From JAIXRY01 sp031972855 (GTDB lineage: Bacteria; Patescibacteriota; Minisyncoccia; Phycocordibacterales; UBA9973), in the NCBI GenBank assembly GCA_031972855.1, contig DALYDY010000009.1:1-26788 (forward strand): DNA of 26,788 nt, given 5' to 3'. The notes below the pieces were generated by a model. The model worked only from the letters and a program-made list of their open reading frames with translations, was not told the DNA's origin and did not search any database. The stretch's first letter is position 1; every line of letters begins with the position of its first letter. A program made the translations under genes and the position numbers. This document shows, piece by piece, positions 1-8,659 of this stretch.

Positions 1-2
1 TA

Positions 3-314
3 ACAAACGAACAATATGTATTCTTAAAATCAAATATATTATCTTATGCAACAGAAAAATATTCTCTAAATGCGGAAGAATTGTTTGAAGAACTATACGA
101 AGATTATCTCTCATACCCTATATATAGTTTAATGTTCAAACCTTTGAATATTGGTAACAATGCAGTTGGTGCGCGTTTTTTAGATAAAATAGCTGATCTG
201 ATAGGCTATAACAAAGAATATATTATGGCTCTTGAGTTGCTTATGTATCCAAATTTCATGTTTCAAAACCATAGAATGCATTTCGTATTCTCTACACTTT
301 TGCAAGTTGTTTAA
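3..314 (+). CDS. C-terminal part of an unknown protein (cut by window edge)
   Basis: The reading frame is open from the first bases of the window to a TAA at 312-314, giving about 103 residues. An internal TTG at 81 could be read as a start, but the frame continues upstream without a stop, so this is the tail of a longer gene. The visible part is rich in Leu, Tyr, Phe and Asn, looks soluble and helical, and has no motif I recognise. It lies upstream of the restriction-like operon on the same strand and probably belongs to the same accessory region. No function is proposed. Confidence 0.6.
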   Translation, partial: TNEQYVFLKSNILSYATEKYSLNAEELFEELYEDYLSYPIYSLMFKPLNIGNNAVGARFLDKIADLIGYNKEYIMALELLMYPNFMFQNHRMHFVFSTLLQVV

Positions 315-390
315 TAAGTTAATTTATATTGCAAAATACTTGTTTCAAAAACAATAGAAAACAGTAATTAACTGTAAAAAACTTAATCAG

Positions 391-517
391 AAAGTAGTAA
401 AAAGTAGTAAAAAGTGTGGTTCAAAAGTGTTAAAAAGCGGTAGAAAACGGTGAAAAAGTATATTTGAAAAGAGGTGGAAAGTGGTAGAAAAAGGTACAAA
501 ATGGTTAGAAAAGGTTG
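391..517 (+). repeat. Degenerate A-tract/GTGGT repeat array with helical phasing
   Basis: About twelve short units follow one another. Each is a run of 3-5 A followed by a G-rich piece such as GTAGT, GCGGTAG, CGGTG, GAGGTGG, GTGGTAG, GGTAC or TGGTTAG. Units are 8-14 bp and average about 10.6 bp, close to one turn of B-DNA, so the A-tracts fall on the same face of the helix and should bend the DNA. The plus strand is almost free of C. The units are too short and irregular for a CRISPR array. Intrinsic bending or an iteron-like protein-binding site is inference. Confidence 0.6.
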
Positions 518-605
518 ATTGATTAATATTTTAAATTGCATATTTCAATAAAAAATCATAATATCCCCACATTGTTGTGTTTTTATATCGCATATTCATA
601 GCCAC

Positions 606-634
606 TTAAAAATGGTAATATATTGATATATAAA
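606..634 (+). promoter_or_regulatory. Possible promoter of the restriction operon
   Basis: TTAAAA at 606-611 lies 17 bp before TATAAA at 629-634. This would give a leader of about 40 nt before the ATG at 682. The match is modest in very AT-rich DNA. Confidence 0.3.
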
Positions 635-681
635 TAGTTTAAGTAAATGATAAAAAAACAACCAACAAACCGATAAATAAT

Positions 682-3600
682 ATGTCGTCAATAACAAACA
701 CTGGCAATAATACGTTGTCCCAAACCCTAAAAAGTATTCTTCCTAACTGTCATAAGGTGGATGCACTCGTAGGTTATTTTTATTTTTCTGGTTTTAGGGA
801 TTTGCATGAAGAGTTAAAAGATAAAGAAATAAGAATTTTGGTTGGAATGGATATTGATAAGAAAATTATTGATAAGGTCTCTACACTTAAAGACTTAAAC
901 TTTGATTCTTATATTACTGATACAAAGATCTCTTCAAGATCAGGAGCAAAAGATGACTATATAGAGAACTTCTCAAAGATTTTTAATGATAGTGATTATT
1001 TTGATAATAATGAATCACAAAAAGCGTTTGAAATATTTTTGAATAAGATAAAAGATGGGAGTTTGCAAATTAAAAAAACAGCACAAGCAAACCATTCCAA
1101 ATTCTATATTCTCCACAATAAGCCAGAATTTTCTACTAATGGAATTACTCCGGGAATTGTTATTGAAGGTTCAAGTAATCTGACGTTTTCAGGATTAAAA
1201 GGACAAGGAGAACATAATCGAATTCTTCAAGAAAAACATTACTACGAAGATGATGTTAAACGTTTTGAAGAGTGTTGGATTGATCCAGAAAATATAGTTA
1301 TTACCGATTTAAATTCTGCTGATAATTTCATAAAAGAAGTTAAAAGCAAAATTTGGCTCTATTCTTTACCTGATCCATTGTTGATGTACTACAAAGTCCT
1401 TAGTGAATACTTTTCTATTTCTGAAATAGAAAATATGAAAACCCCTCATGCGATTACTGGTGGTAAATATTCTGACCTTAAATATCAGAAAGATGCTATC
1501 AATCTTGGTATTGATCGTATTAAAAAGTTTGGAGGTGTGATAATTGCTGACGTGGTAGGTCTTGGAAAGAGTATTATCGCTTCTGCTATTGCTCATAATC
1601 TTGAACATAAGACAATTATAATTGCACCACCTCACCTAGAGGGTCAATGGAAAGACTATATGTCTGAATTTGATTTCAAGGGATTTGTATACTCAACAGG
1701 TAAAATTGAAGAAGCATTGCAACGACACGAGAATGATGATGGCAAACTTTTGATTATTCTTGATGAAGCTCATAAGCATAGAAACGAAGATACTGATAAC
1801 TACAAATTATTACACAGACTCTGTGCGGGTCATTATGTAATGGCTCTCTCTGCTACTCCCTTTAATAATGATCCAAAAGATATCTATGCATTGATTAAGT
1901 TGTTTAGTACTCCTGGACAATCAACAATTAGGACTGTTGAAAACCTGAGTATGTCTTTCCATATGCTTTTCAAGCGGTATAAAGCAGTACGCAGAGATCT
2001 TAGAAAGAATTTAAAAGATGAGGGTGATAATGTTGAGATAAAAACAGAACTACATTCTATTGCTGATGAACTAAGACTAATGATTGAACCTTTGATTATT
2101 CGAAGATCACGACTTGATCTTGAAGAAATTGAAGAATATAGAGATGACCTTAAAAAACAAGGTGTCGCTTTTGCTAAGGTTAAAGATCCAGAATTACTTG
2201 AGTATGATTTGGGTGACATGTTTGGTCTCTACGTAGATACTCTAGAAAAAATTGCACCTGAAGATAAAAGTACTAGTTTTATTGGTGCACGATATAAACC
2301 AGCCTCATACATTAATCAAGGTTCAAAATTCCTTGAGAAAATCGTAGAGCAAGATGATGAAGATGGCATGTCTGCCGAAGAGAAACTTCAGCGTATTCAA
2401 CAAGGACAAAGTAACCTTGCTCGTTTCATGCGAAGACTTCTTGTTCGACGCTTTGAAAGTTCTGTCGGGGCTTTTAAATTATCACTGCGAAATATGATTA
2501 CTTCTTCCGAGACAATGCTTGATTGGTATGAGAATCGTCAGGAAGTTCCAATATTTAAAAATGGTGTTTTGCCAGACGTTGAATTTTTAAGCGAGCTTGA
2601 TGAAAAAGAACTGGAAGATGTATTTAATAAACTAGAAGACAAAGGACTAATAAGAATTCCATTAAGTGAATTACAGCCACAGTTTGGGGATCATTTGAGA
2701 CATGATATCGCATTACTTAAATCTATTGATTTAGAGTGGTCAGGTAATAATAATGATCCTAAGTATGAATTCTTTAAGAAAAAGATCACTACATCACTTG
2801 CTGAAAATGCGGATAGAAAAATTGTAATTTTTACAGAGTTCTCTGATACTGCAAATTACGTATTCCAGAAATTACAAAAGGATGGATTTAATCGTGTATT
2901 TAAGTACAGCTCAGAAGATGCATCTGATGAAAACAAAAAGATAATCAGATCGAACTTTGATGCAGGGCTTGAAGAAGTAAAACAATCAAACGATTTTGAT
3001 ATCATCATTGCAACTGATGCTATTTCTGAAGGATTCAACTTGCACCGAGCTGGAGCAATCATTAACTACGACATTCCATATAACCCAACGCGAGTAATCC
3101 AGCGTGTCGGTCGTATTAACCGTATCAACCGAAAAGTTTTTGAAGAACTCTATATATACAACTTCTTTCCAACCTTAACTGGAGAGTTAGAGACTCGAAC
3201 ACGAGCAATTTCAACTTTGAAGATGGATTTGATCCACACACTTCTTGGAGAGGATACAAAGACACTTACATCAGAGGAAGATCTAAAGAACTATTTTGCA
3301 AAACAATACAAAGAAGAGAACATTAAAAATGAGAGTCTTTCATGGGATGCTCCATACAGAAATGCGTGGTTAAAGATAAAGGATGATAAAAAAATAATGT
3401 CTCAAGTTGCACAGATTCCATATCGTTCAAGAATTGCACGTAAAACTAAAGACGTTAGTGGTGTTGTAGCGTTTGCAAAGAAAAGTGGAAACTACGTATT
3501 CGCATTTGGAGACACTCCAGAAACAGTTGATATTGTTTCTCCTCAAGTAGCGCTACCTATGTTTAATGAGGTGGCAGATTCTGAGCAATCTATTCAGACA

Positions 3601-3972
3601 AGTGTAAATTTCGATCCTATCTACAAAATAGCAAAAGAACATATCTTTAAAGATAATACTAAGGCTAGTGTAGATGGCGGTCGAAAGCAGGATGCCCTTA
3701 ATAGAATCAAACTTTTAAGCGAGATATATCCACAAGCAAAAGACCTTTGTATAGATATTATTAGAGCAATTAAAGACCTAGACGCATTACCAAATGGGGT
3801 TCTAAAAGAAATTATTGAACTAAGGATAGACAAGGCTAATCCTGACATTGCGTTCCAGGAACTAAGAGTGCTTATCCCTCAAAAGTATATTGAGAGTATC
3901 TTCAAAACAGCAGAGAGGGCTAATGACGACGGACAACTTATTGTTTTATCTGAAGAATTAATTGCGTCATGA
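682..3972 (+). CDS. PLD-nuclease/SF2 helicase of a restriction-like system
   Basis: This 1096-residue protein probably finds and cuts foreign DNA using ATP. The N-terminal domain (about 1-230) is phospholipase-D-like, with H138-x-K140, then N166 in GSSNLT and E177. This spacing is like the His-Lys-Asn-Glu site of BfiI/NgoFVII-type nucleases, which have one half-site per chain. A superfamily 2 helicase core follows: Walker A DVVGLGKS at 290-297, DEAH at 361-364, SATP at 390-393, a long charged insert, then motif V around 777-785 and motif VI QRVGR at 807-811. A roughly 250-residue C-terminal part has no motif I know. The TGA stop overlaps the ATG of the methyltransferase in an ATGA junction, so the two are co-translated. 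Domain calls are firm. The restriction role is inferred from the partner. Confidence 0.85.
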   Translation: MSSITNTGNNTLSQTLKSILPNCHKVDALVGYFYFSGFRDLHEELKDKEIRILVGMDIDKKIIDKVSTLKDLNFDSYITDTKISSRSGAKDDYIENFSKIFNDSDYFDNNESQKAFEIFLNKIKDGSLQIKKTAQANHSKFYILHNKPEFSTNGITPGIVIEGSSNLTFSGLKGQGEHNRILQEKHYYEDDVKRFEECWIDPENIVITDLNSADNFIKEVKSKIWLYSLPDPLLMYYKVLSEYFSISEIENMKTPHAITGGKYSDLKYQKDAINLGIDRIKKFGGVIIADVVGLGKSIIASAIAHNLEHKTIIIAPPHLEGQWKDYMSEFDFKGFVYSTGKIEEALQRHENDDGKLLIILDEAHKHRNEDTDNYKLLHRLCAGHYVMALSATPFNNDPKDIYALIKLFSTPGQSTIRTVENLSMSFHMLFKRYKAVRRDLRKNLKDEGDNVEIKTELHSIADELRLMIEPLIIRRSRLDLEEIEEYRDDLKKQGVAFAKVKDPELLEYDLGDMFGLYVDTLEKIAPEDKSTSFIGARYKPASYINQGSKFLEKIVEQDDEDGMSAEEKLQRIQQGQSNLARFMRRLLVRRFESSVGAFKLSLRNMITSSETMLDWYENRQEVPIFKNGVLPDVEFLSELDEKELEDVFNKLEDKGLIRIPLSELQPQFGDHLRHDIALLKSIDLEWSGNNNDPKYEFFKKKITTSLAENADRKIVIFTEFSDTANYVFQKLQKDGFNRVFKYSSEDASDENKKIIRSNFDAGLEEVKQSNDFDIIIATDAISEGFNLHRAGAIINYDIPYNPTRVIQRVGRINRINRKVFEELYIYNFFPTLTGELETRTRAISTLKMDLIHTLLGEDTKTLTSEEDLKNYFAKQYKEENIKNESLSWDAPYRNAWLKIKDDKKIMSQVAQIPYRSRIARKTKDVSGVVAFAKKSGNYVFAFGDTPETVDIVSPQVALPMFNEVADSEQSIQTSVNFDPIYKIAKEHIFKDNTKASVDGGRKQDALNRIKLLSEIYPQAKDLCIDIIRAIKDLDALPNGVLKEIIELRIDKANPDIAFQELRVLIPQKYIESIFKTAERANDDGQLIVLSEELIAS

Positions 3973-6900
3973 AATTAAACGAGAAATACAACCAGGATAT
4001 TTTTATTGATTTTATAAATACTTTTTTGCCTGAAGATTTAAATCTCAAAGAGGAAGATATTGTAATTAATAAGGATAGATATAAAGAGATATCCAAAGCA
4101 AAGATTTTGGGATTCTGTGAATCACTAGATTTACATGTTTTGGAAATGGATCATACTCATGATAAAGATCCTCGAGTTGCCATTGCTACAGATGCTTTCA
4201 GAATTCTTGCTGATCACTGGATTCATAGGGCTTTAGTTATATTTAAGAATAACGATTCTGATAATTATCGTTTTTCGTACCTTACAATATCTCTAGATAT
4301 TAATGATAAGAATAAGGTTGTTAAAAAATACTCAAACGCACGAAGATATTCCTTTTATTTAGGTACCAACGCAAAAGTAAAAACTCCAGAACAGCAACTT
4401 ATTAAAAAAGGAAAGGTTAAGGATGTGGATGATCTCCTTAATCGGTTCTCTGTTGAAGTTGTTAATAAACAATTTTACTTGGAGGTGGCTAAATTCTTTG
4501 ACGAACTTGTCTCTATAGAAGATCAAAATCTTGTTCTTCCAGGAGTGTCTGAAACAGATATAAACACTCGTAAGAGCTTCGCTGTTCGACTTATTGGTCG
4601 TGCGATGTTCTGTTGGTTCTTGAAACAAAAGAAATCTGATAACGGTCAGCTTATTCCTGATGAAATCTTATCTTCAAAAGTTGTATCTGATAATTATTAT
4701 CACAATACTCTTGAACCACTATTCTTTGGTGTTTTAAATACAAGTATTGATGCACGAGATATACGAAATGATTTGTTCGACAAAGTGCCATATCTAAACG
4801 GTGGTCTCTTTAATCCACAAGCTGATGACTACTATGAACTTGATCGTGGAACATTTGCTTCAAAACATATCAACACTCTTAAAATAAGTGATACATGGTT
4901 TAAAGAATTCTTTGAACTTCTTGAAACATACAATTTCACCATTGATGAAAATACAGTATTTGATCAAGAGCTTTCAGTTGATCCTGAAATGCTTGGTCGT
5001 ATTTTTGAGAACCTCTTGGCTGAAATTAACCCAGAGACTGGAAGTAGTGAAAGAAGACGAACAGGAAGCTTTTATACACCTCGTCAAATTGTAGAGTATA
5101 TGGTGGATCAATCTTTGATTGAGTATTTCAAAACAAAGACAAACATCGAAGAGAAAAAACTAAATGCAGTAGTCAGTTACGACCTTACTGATGATACCGA
5201 CTACCCATTAGGTCAAGAGGAGAAAAGACAAGTAATTGATGCTATTGAATCATTAAAAATTCTTGATCCTGCTTGTGGTTCAGGCGCATATCCAATTGGG
5301 GTACTTCAAAAAATTGTATACATTCTTCAACAAGTAGATCCTGATTGTACAATGTGGCTTGAAAAGAAGCTTCAAGGTGTTCCAGATTTATATAAACAAA
5401 AGATAATTAATGAAGTAAAACAAAATCCATTTGATTATACTAGAAAACTAGATGTGATTAAAAACTCTATCTTTGGAGTAGATATTCAACCTATTGCTGT
5501 GGACGTGTCTCGTTTACGATGTTTTTTGACTTTGGTTGTAGAATCAGAAATTGACGACAAAAAACCAAACAGGGGTATTGAACCACTTCCAAACCTAGAT
5601 TTTAAATTTGTGTGTGCAAATAGTCTTATTTCTGCACCAGAGCAAGAAGTAGTTCAAGATTCTTCTTTGTTTGGTGATGTTTTTCAAGAAAAGCTTGCAA
5701 GTGCTGTTGATAAATACTTTTCATCCTCTGGAGAAAACAAACGAAGTGCAAATAATGAAATACATAAGTTAATTGATAGTAAAGTAGAAGAAAAACTATC
5801 TCATTTAACTGGTCTTGTTTCTTACAATGGTGATAAAAAAATTGAAGAAATTTTGGCAAAAATGAATAAGAAGCAGATCGATCAACATTCTAGAGTGCTT
5901 TTACTTTGGGCAAGCTATAAAAATATTTTTGAAAATAAACCCGTTGATTTTTTCGGTATCAAATATTTCTTTCCTAGTATTAAGGATGGATTTGATATCG
6001 TAATTGGTAATCCTCCTTATGTTGGAGAAAAAGGAAATAAAGATATTTTTAGAAATATAAAGGATTCTCCACTTGGCAAGAGGTTTCATCTGGGAAAGAT
6101 GGATTTATTCTACTTTTTCTTTCACTTCGGACTTGATGTGTTAAAGGATGGTGGGGTATTGTCTTTTATTACGACAAATTACTACATAACTGCAACAGGT
6201 GCAAAAAAACTCGTTGAAGATTTTAAACAACGAACAACAATTCTTAAGTTGATTAATTTTGGCGAAATGAAAATATTTGAGAGTGCTCTTGGTCAACATA
6301 ACATTATTACTTTATTGAAAAAGGGAAATCATGATATAACAGCAAAAACAGCAGTGACAAAAAGAGTTGGATATTTAAAAAATAATGACGAAATAGTAGG
6401 TGATATACTTTCCCTCAAAGATGAGGAAACATATTATTTTGAAATATCACAGCAAGATTTGTATACAGAACATGGTATTCAAATTTCTTCCGGCGGCATA
6501 CAAAAAATACTTGATAAAATTAAACATTTAGGGATTCAACTTCGCATTGTGGCTGATGTAAATAAGGGCATAGAAACTGGTGCCAATGAAATTTTCGTGT
6601 TTGATCAATTGCCTGATTTTTATGAGGGTTTAAATAATGAAGAAAAGTCTTTTTTTAAGCCTTTTTATAAAAACTCTGATATAAAAAGATATTTAATCTT
6701 AGATAATAAAATAAAGCATATTTTGTATATTGAAAATGATTTTAATATTGATACATATTCTGGAATAAAGAAATATTTAGAAAAGAACAAGGAAAGATTG
6801 ATGGATAGAGCTCAAATTAAACGATCAAATCAAAAATGGTATACGTTGCTTTGGCCAAGGAATAAGGGGTTGTTTGAAAATGAAGCAATAGTTACATCTT

Positions 6901-7304
6901 ATAGACCTGGTGGAATCGACTTCGCATTTAAGAACGGTACTTTTTATTCTGGAACTGATACATATTACATAACTAATCCTAAAAATGGTTATAGCCTGAT
7001 ATTTATACTGGGAGTAATTAATAGTATTGTTGGAAAAGTTTGGTTTTTTAATCGAGGAAAAGTAAAAGGAAAGGCACTAGAAATGACTGGTGACAATATA
7101 GAAAAATTTTATTTACCTAAAATCTTAAGTGAAAATCAAAAAAAATCAGTACTTCAAATTGAAAATATAGTTAAAGAAATTATTTCTCTAAAAAAAGAAA
7201 ATCAAATTGAAAATACCTTTAATTTGGAGGCTGAAATAGATGAATTGGTTATGGATCTGTATGGTCTCTCTGAAGATGAAAAGAATATTATTAGAAATAG
7301 TTAA
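3969..7304 (+). CDS. Eco57I-like DNA adenine-N6 methyltransferase
   Basis: This 1111-residue protein most likely methylates adenine in a specific DNA site, protecting host DNA and marking unmodified DNA for the helicase/nuclease encoded just upstream. The AdoMet motif DPACGSG is at 433-439 and the catalytic NPPY at 681-684, preceded by FDIVIG. The order and spacing are those of the Eco57I/type IIG class. The last roughly 350 residues, with TSYRPGG and a helical end, fit a target recognition domain. The first roughly 330 residues are where type IIG enzymes often carry a PD-(D/E)xK nuclease, but I find no clean D...ExK motif. Cleavage may therefore depend on the PLD domain of the partner. No separate specificity subunit is present. 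It overlaps the helicase gene by 4 bp. Confidence 0.88.
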   Translation: MKLNEKYNQDIFIDFINTFLPEDLNLKEEDIVINKDRYKEISKAKILGFCESLDLHVLEMDHTHDKDPRVAIATDAFRILADHWIHRALVIFKNNDSDNYRFSYLTISLDINDKNKVVKKYSNARRYSFYLGTNAKVKTPEQQLIKKGKVKDVDDLLNRFSVEVVNKQFYLEVAKFFDELVSIEDQNLVLPGVSETDINTRKSFAVRLIGRAMFCWFLKQKKSDNGQLIPDEILSSKVVSDNYYHNTLEPLFFGVLNTSIDARDIRNDLFDKVPYLNGGLFNPQADDYYELDRGTFASKHINTLKISDTWFKEFFELLETYNFTIDENTVFDQELSVDPEMLGRIFENLLAEINPETGSSERRRTGSFYTPRQIVEYMVDQSLIEYFKTKTNIEEKKLNAVVSYDLTDDTDYPLGQEEKRQVIDAIESLKILDPACGSGAYPIGVLQKIVYILQQVDPDCTMWLEKKLQGVPDLYKQKIINEVKQNPFDYTRKLDVIKNSIFGVDIQPIAVDVSRLRCFLTLVVESEIDDKKPNRGIEPLPNLDFKFVCANSLISAPEQEVVQDSSLFGDVFQEKLASAVDKYFSSSGENKRSANNEIHKLIDSKVEEKLSHLTGLVSYNGDKKIEEILAKMNKKQIDQHSRVLLLWASYKNIFENKPVDFFGIKYFFPSIKDGFDIVIGNPPYVGEKGNKDIFRNIKDSPLGKRFHLGKMDLFYFFFHFGLDVLKDGGVLSFITTNYYITATGAKKLVEDFKQRTTILKLINFGEMKIFESALGQHNIITLLKKGNHDITAKTAVTKRVGYLKNNDEIVGDILSLKDEETYYFEISQQDLYTEHGIQISSGGIQKILDKIKHLGIQLRIVADVNKGIETGANEIFVFDQLPDFYEGLNNEEKSFFKPFYKNSDIKRYLILDNKIKHILYIENDFNIDTYSGIKKYLEKNKERLMDRAQIKRSNQKWYTLLWPRNKGLFENEAIVTSYRPGGIDFAFKNGTFYSGTDTYYITNPKNGYSLIFILGVINSIVGKVWFFNRGKVKGKALEMTGDNIEKFYLPKILSENQKKSVLQIENIVKEIISLKKENQIENTFNLEAEIDELVMDLYGLSEDEKNIIRNS

Positions 7305-7354
7305 TTTAATTTTATTGATTAATTATGTAGTTTAGATTGAATTACAAATTCATA

Positions 7355-7360
7355 TATACT
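7355..7360 (+). promoter_or_regulatory. Possible -10 box for the small ORF and rusA
   Basis: TATACT lies 14 bp before the ATG at 7375. No good -35 is seen. It would let the small ORF and rusA be transcribed apart from the methyltransferase gene. Confidence 0.3.
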
Positions 7361-7374
7361 ACAATGTAAGTATT

Positions 7375-7539
7375 ATGGCATCTGAAAGAAGACAAAGAGT
7401 TAGCTTTTCAGCTACAAAAATAGTTTCCAAACCAACTGTTATTAGTTTTAAAACTAAAGACGGAAAGGAAGTAACTTTTAAGGGTCTCAAAGATGTACCT
7501 ACTCCTGTTCGTGTGAGTTTCCTTAAAAAAATAAAATAA
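7375..7539 (+). CDS. Small basic protein of 54 residues, unknown
   Basis: An ATG at 7375 opens a frame of 54 codons ending in TAA at 7537-7539, three bases before the rusA start. The product begins MASERRQRVSFSA and ends FLKKIK. It is strongly basic (many Lys and Arg) and has short beta-like segments such as TVISFKTKDG and EVTFKGL. The tight spacing to rusA suggests one transcript. A small nucleic-acid-binding accessory protein is possible but not shown. I do not recognise a family. Confidence 0.6.
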   Translation: MASERRQRVSFSATKIVSKPTVISFKTKDGKEVTFKGLKDVPTPVRVSFLKKIK

Positions 7540-7542
7540 TCT

Positions 7543-8004
7543 ATGCTTATAAAAGCTCTGGAACCAGAAATTGTACATATAGAAGGTAATGCTTTGGTTC
7601 CCGCCAAAGCTGTTTGTTATAAAAAACTAGAAGACGGGACTGTTAAAGAACTAATTAAACCCAGAACACACAACTTTGAAAACGAACTAAATGAGAAAAT
7701 GAAGAACGAGCTTTCGGGTGTATCTATATTTCCTACTGATAAATATGTTTTTATCTCTATAACTTACGGACTTAACTCAAGTAATGAGTATAAAAAGCTA
7801 GATTTAGATAATAGAGCAAAAACTGTGCTAGATGCTCTTAAGGGTGTCGTTTATAATGATGATATGCAAGTCAAGGTACTTCTTACAGATAAGATTTTTC
7901 TTGAGAATAAACCTGAAAGTTATTATCAATTCAGTGTTAAGATTTTAGATAAAAAAACTGAGAAGTTGTTGTATAAACATCTTTCAAGAATAGGTAGAGG
8001 TTAA
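7543..8004 (+). CDS. rusA: RusA-family Holliday junction resolvase
   Basis: RusA enzymes are dimeric Mg-dependent nucleases that cut four-way DNA junctions, usually encoded by phages and mobile elements. The signature is clear in this 153-residue protein: LDLDNRAKTVLDAL at 86-99 followed by YNDD at 104-107 and Q109. The metal-binding aspartates D87, D89 and D106/D107 and the catalytic lysine K93 match D70, D72, D91 and K76 of the E. coli enzyme in order and approximate spacing. It is longer at the N-terminus than the roughly 120-residue classical RusA. It lies 3 bp after the 54-residue ORF. Its presence supports a mobile origin for the left part of the window, though a repair role alongside restriction cannot be excluded. 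Confidence 0.88.
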   Translation: MLIKALEPEIVHIEGNALVPAKAVCYKKLEDGTVKELIKPRTHNFENELNEKMKNELSGVSIFPTDKYVFISITYGLNSSNEYKKLDLDNRAKTVLDALKGVVYNDDMQVKVLLTDKIFLENKPESYYQFSVKILDKKTEKLLYKHLSRIGRG

Positions 8005-8011
8005 TTGTATT

Positions 8012-8032
8012 TTCTAAAATTTAATTTTAGAA
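8012..8032. terminator. AT-rich palindrome between convergent genes
   Basis: TTCTAAAATT and AATTTTAGAA form a perfect inverted repeat around one central T. It lies between the end of rusA and the end of the leftward gene at 8067. It may act as a weak two-way terminator, but with almost no GC the hairpin would be unstable. Confidence 0.35.
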
Positions 8033-8066
8033 ATAATGATACGTACATCTAAAGTATAAATTATTT

Positions 8067-8639
8067 TCAATATAGTCTCTGCAATCTCAAATAACTCTCT
8101 AAGTATTTTAAAGCTTGTTCTTGATCCTCACCCTTAAGCTTATTCAATATCTCATTCCTTATCTTTTCTTCGTTAAATCCAATAGGGGAATCAATATAAA
8201 CTGCATTTAGTTTATCATTTACAATGAAATTATCTGTTCCTGATGAGTCTATATCTACACCTAGTTTATTGGCTATATAACGCGTTTTAAGCGATAGTAG
8301 AGGCTTTAAAGCTATATCTGCTAGTAAATTCTTTTCTATTTTTTCAACCATGTCTATTTTATAGTTTGGTAGGCTAAGATATATATCTGGGAAATTTTTA
8401 GGGTAGAGCAGGTGTAGAATTTTCGATAAATAGAAATCACTTTTTAGTCTTTCTGGAGAAGAAGATTTTTCATCAGTATATTTCCTGATAGCTTTATTAG
8501 GATCTTCCGGATGTTGATATATAACTTTTTCACTACCAACACCAATTATATCTTCGCTAGTTAGCTTTTCTGAATTCTCAAATAATTGAGTTCCTGATGA
8601 TTTTTGTTTTTCCGGACTTGATTCCATTGATTCTTTCAT
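8067..8639 (-). CDS. Unknown protein, faintly kinase-like
   Basis: This is a 190-residue soluble protein ending in TGA. The first 30 residues are Ser/Glu/Lys-rich and probably disordered. IGVGSEKVIYQHP, followed by AIRKY, resembles the glycine-rich loop and ATP-binding lysine of a protein-kinase N-lobe. TDNFIVNDKLNAVYIDSP resembles the Asn and Asp metal-ligand segment of aminoglycoside/LPS-kinase-like folds, but a proper catalytic HxD is missing and the protein is short. The kinase-fold idea is therefore weak. It is downstream of the recombinase gene on the same strand with a 20-bp gap containing its own extended -10 box, which argues for separate expression. Confidence 0.6.
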   Translation of the reverse strand: MKESMESSPEKQKSSGTQLFENSEKLTSEDIIGVGSEKVIYQHPEDPNKAIRKYTDEKSSSPERLKSDFYLSKILHLLYPKNFPDIYLSLPNYKIDMVEKIEKNLLADIALKPLLSLKTRYIANKLGVDIDSSGTDNFIVNDKLNAVYIDSPIGFNEEKIRNEILNKLKGEDQEQALKYLESYLRLQRLY

Positions 8640-8645
8640 ACTTCA

Positions 8646-8654
8646 ATTATATCA
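8646..8654 (-). promoter_or_regulatory. Extended -10 box of the 8067-8639 gene
   Basis: On the minus strand TGATATAAT ends 6 bp before the ATG at 8639. This places the transcript start at or within a base or two of the start codon. No -35 match is seen, as is common with extended -10 promoters. Confidence 0.5.
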
Positions 8655-8659
8655 CTATA

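Larger units (their letters stand above)
315..681. other. Gene-free stretch upstream of the restriction operon
   Basis: These 367 bp hold no convincing gene. The left half contains the phased A-tract array at 391-517. The right half contains a weak promoter candidate for the downstream operon and a small CACA/TGTG inverted repeat near 565-577. Stop codons occur in all frames, and I see no tRNA or other RNA gene. Confidence 0.6.

Noticed and set aside
391..517. CRISPR-like or tandem coding repeat
   Set aside because: Units are 8-14 bp and degenerate with no spacers. Stops occur in all frames.
3969..4960. PD-(D/E)xK nuclease at the N-terminus of the methyltransferase (true type IIG enzyme)
   Set aside because: No convincing D...ExK pattern by eye; a structure model would decide.
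7359..7607. Leftward 82-codon frame opposite the small ORF and rusA
   Set aside because: It is antisense to rusA and the 54-residue frame, with no promoter or recognisable content.
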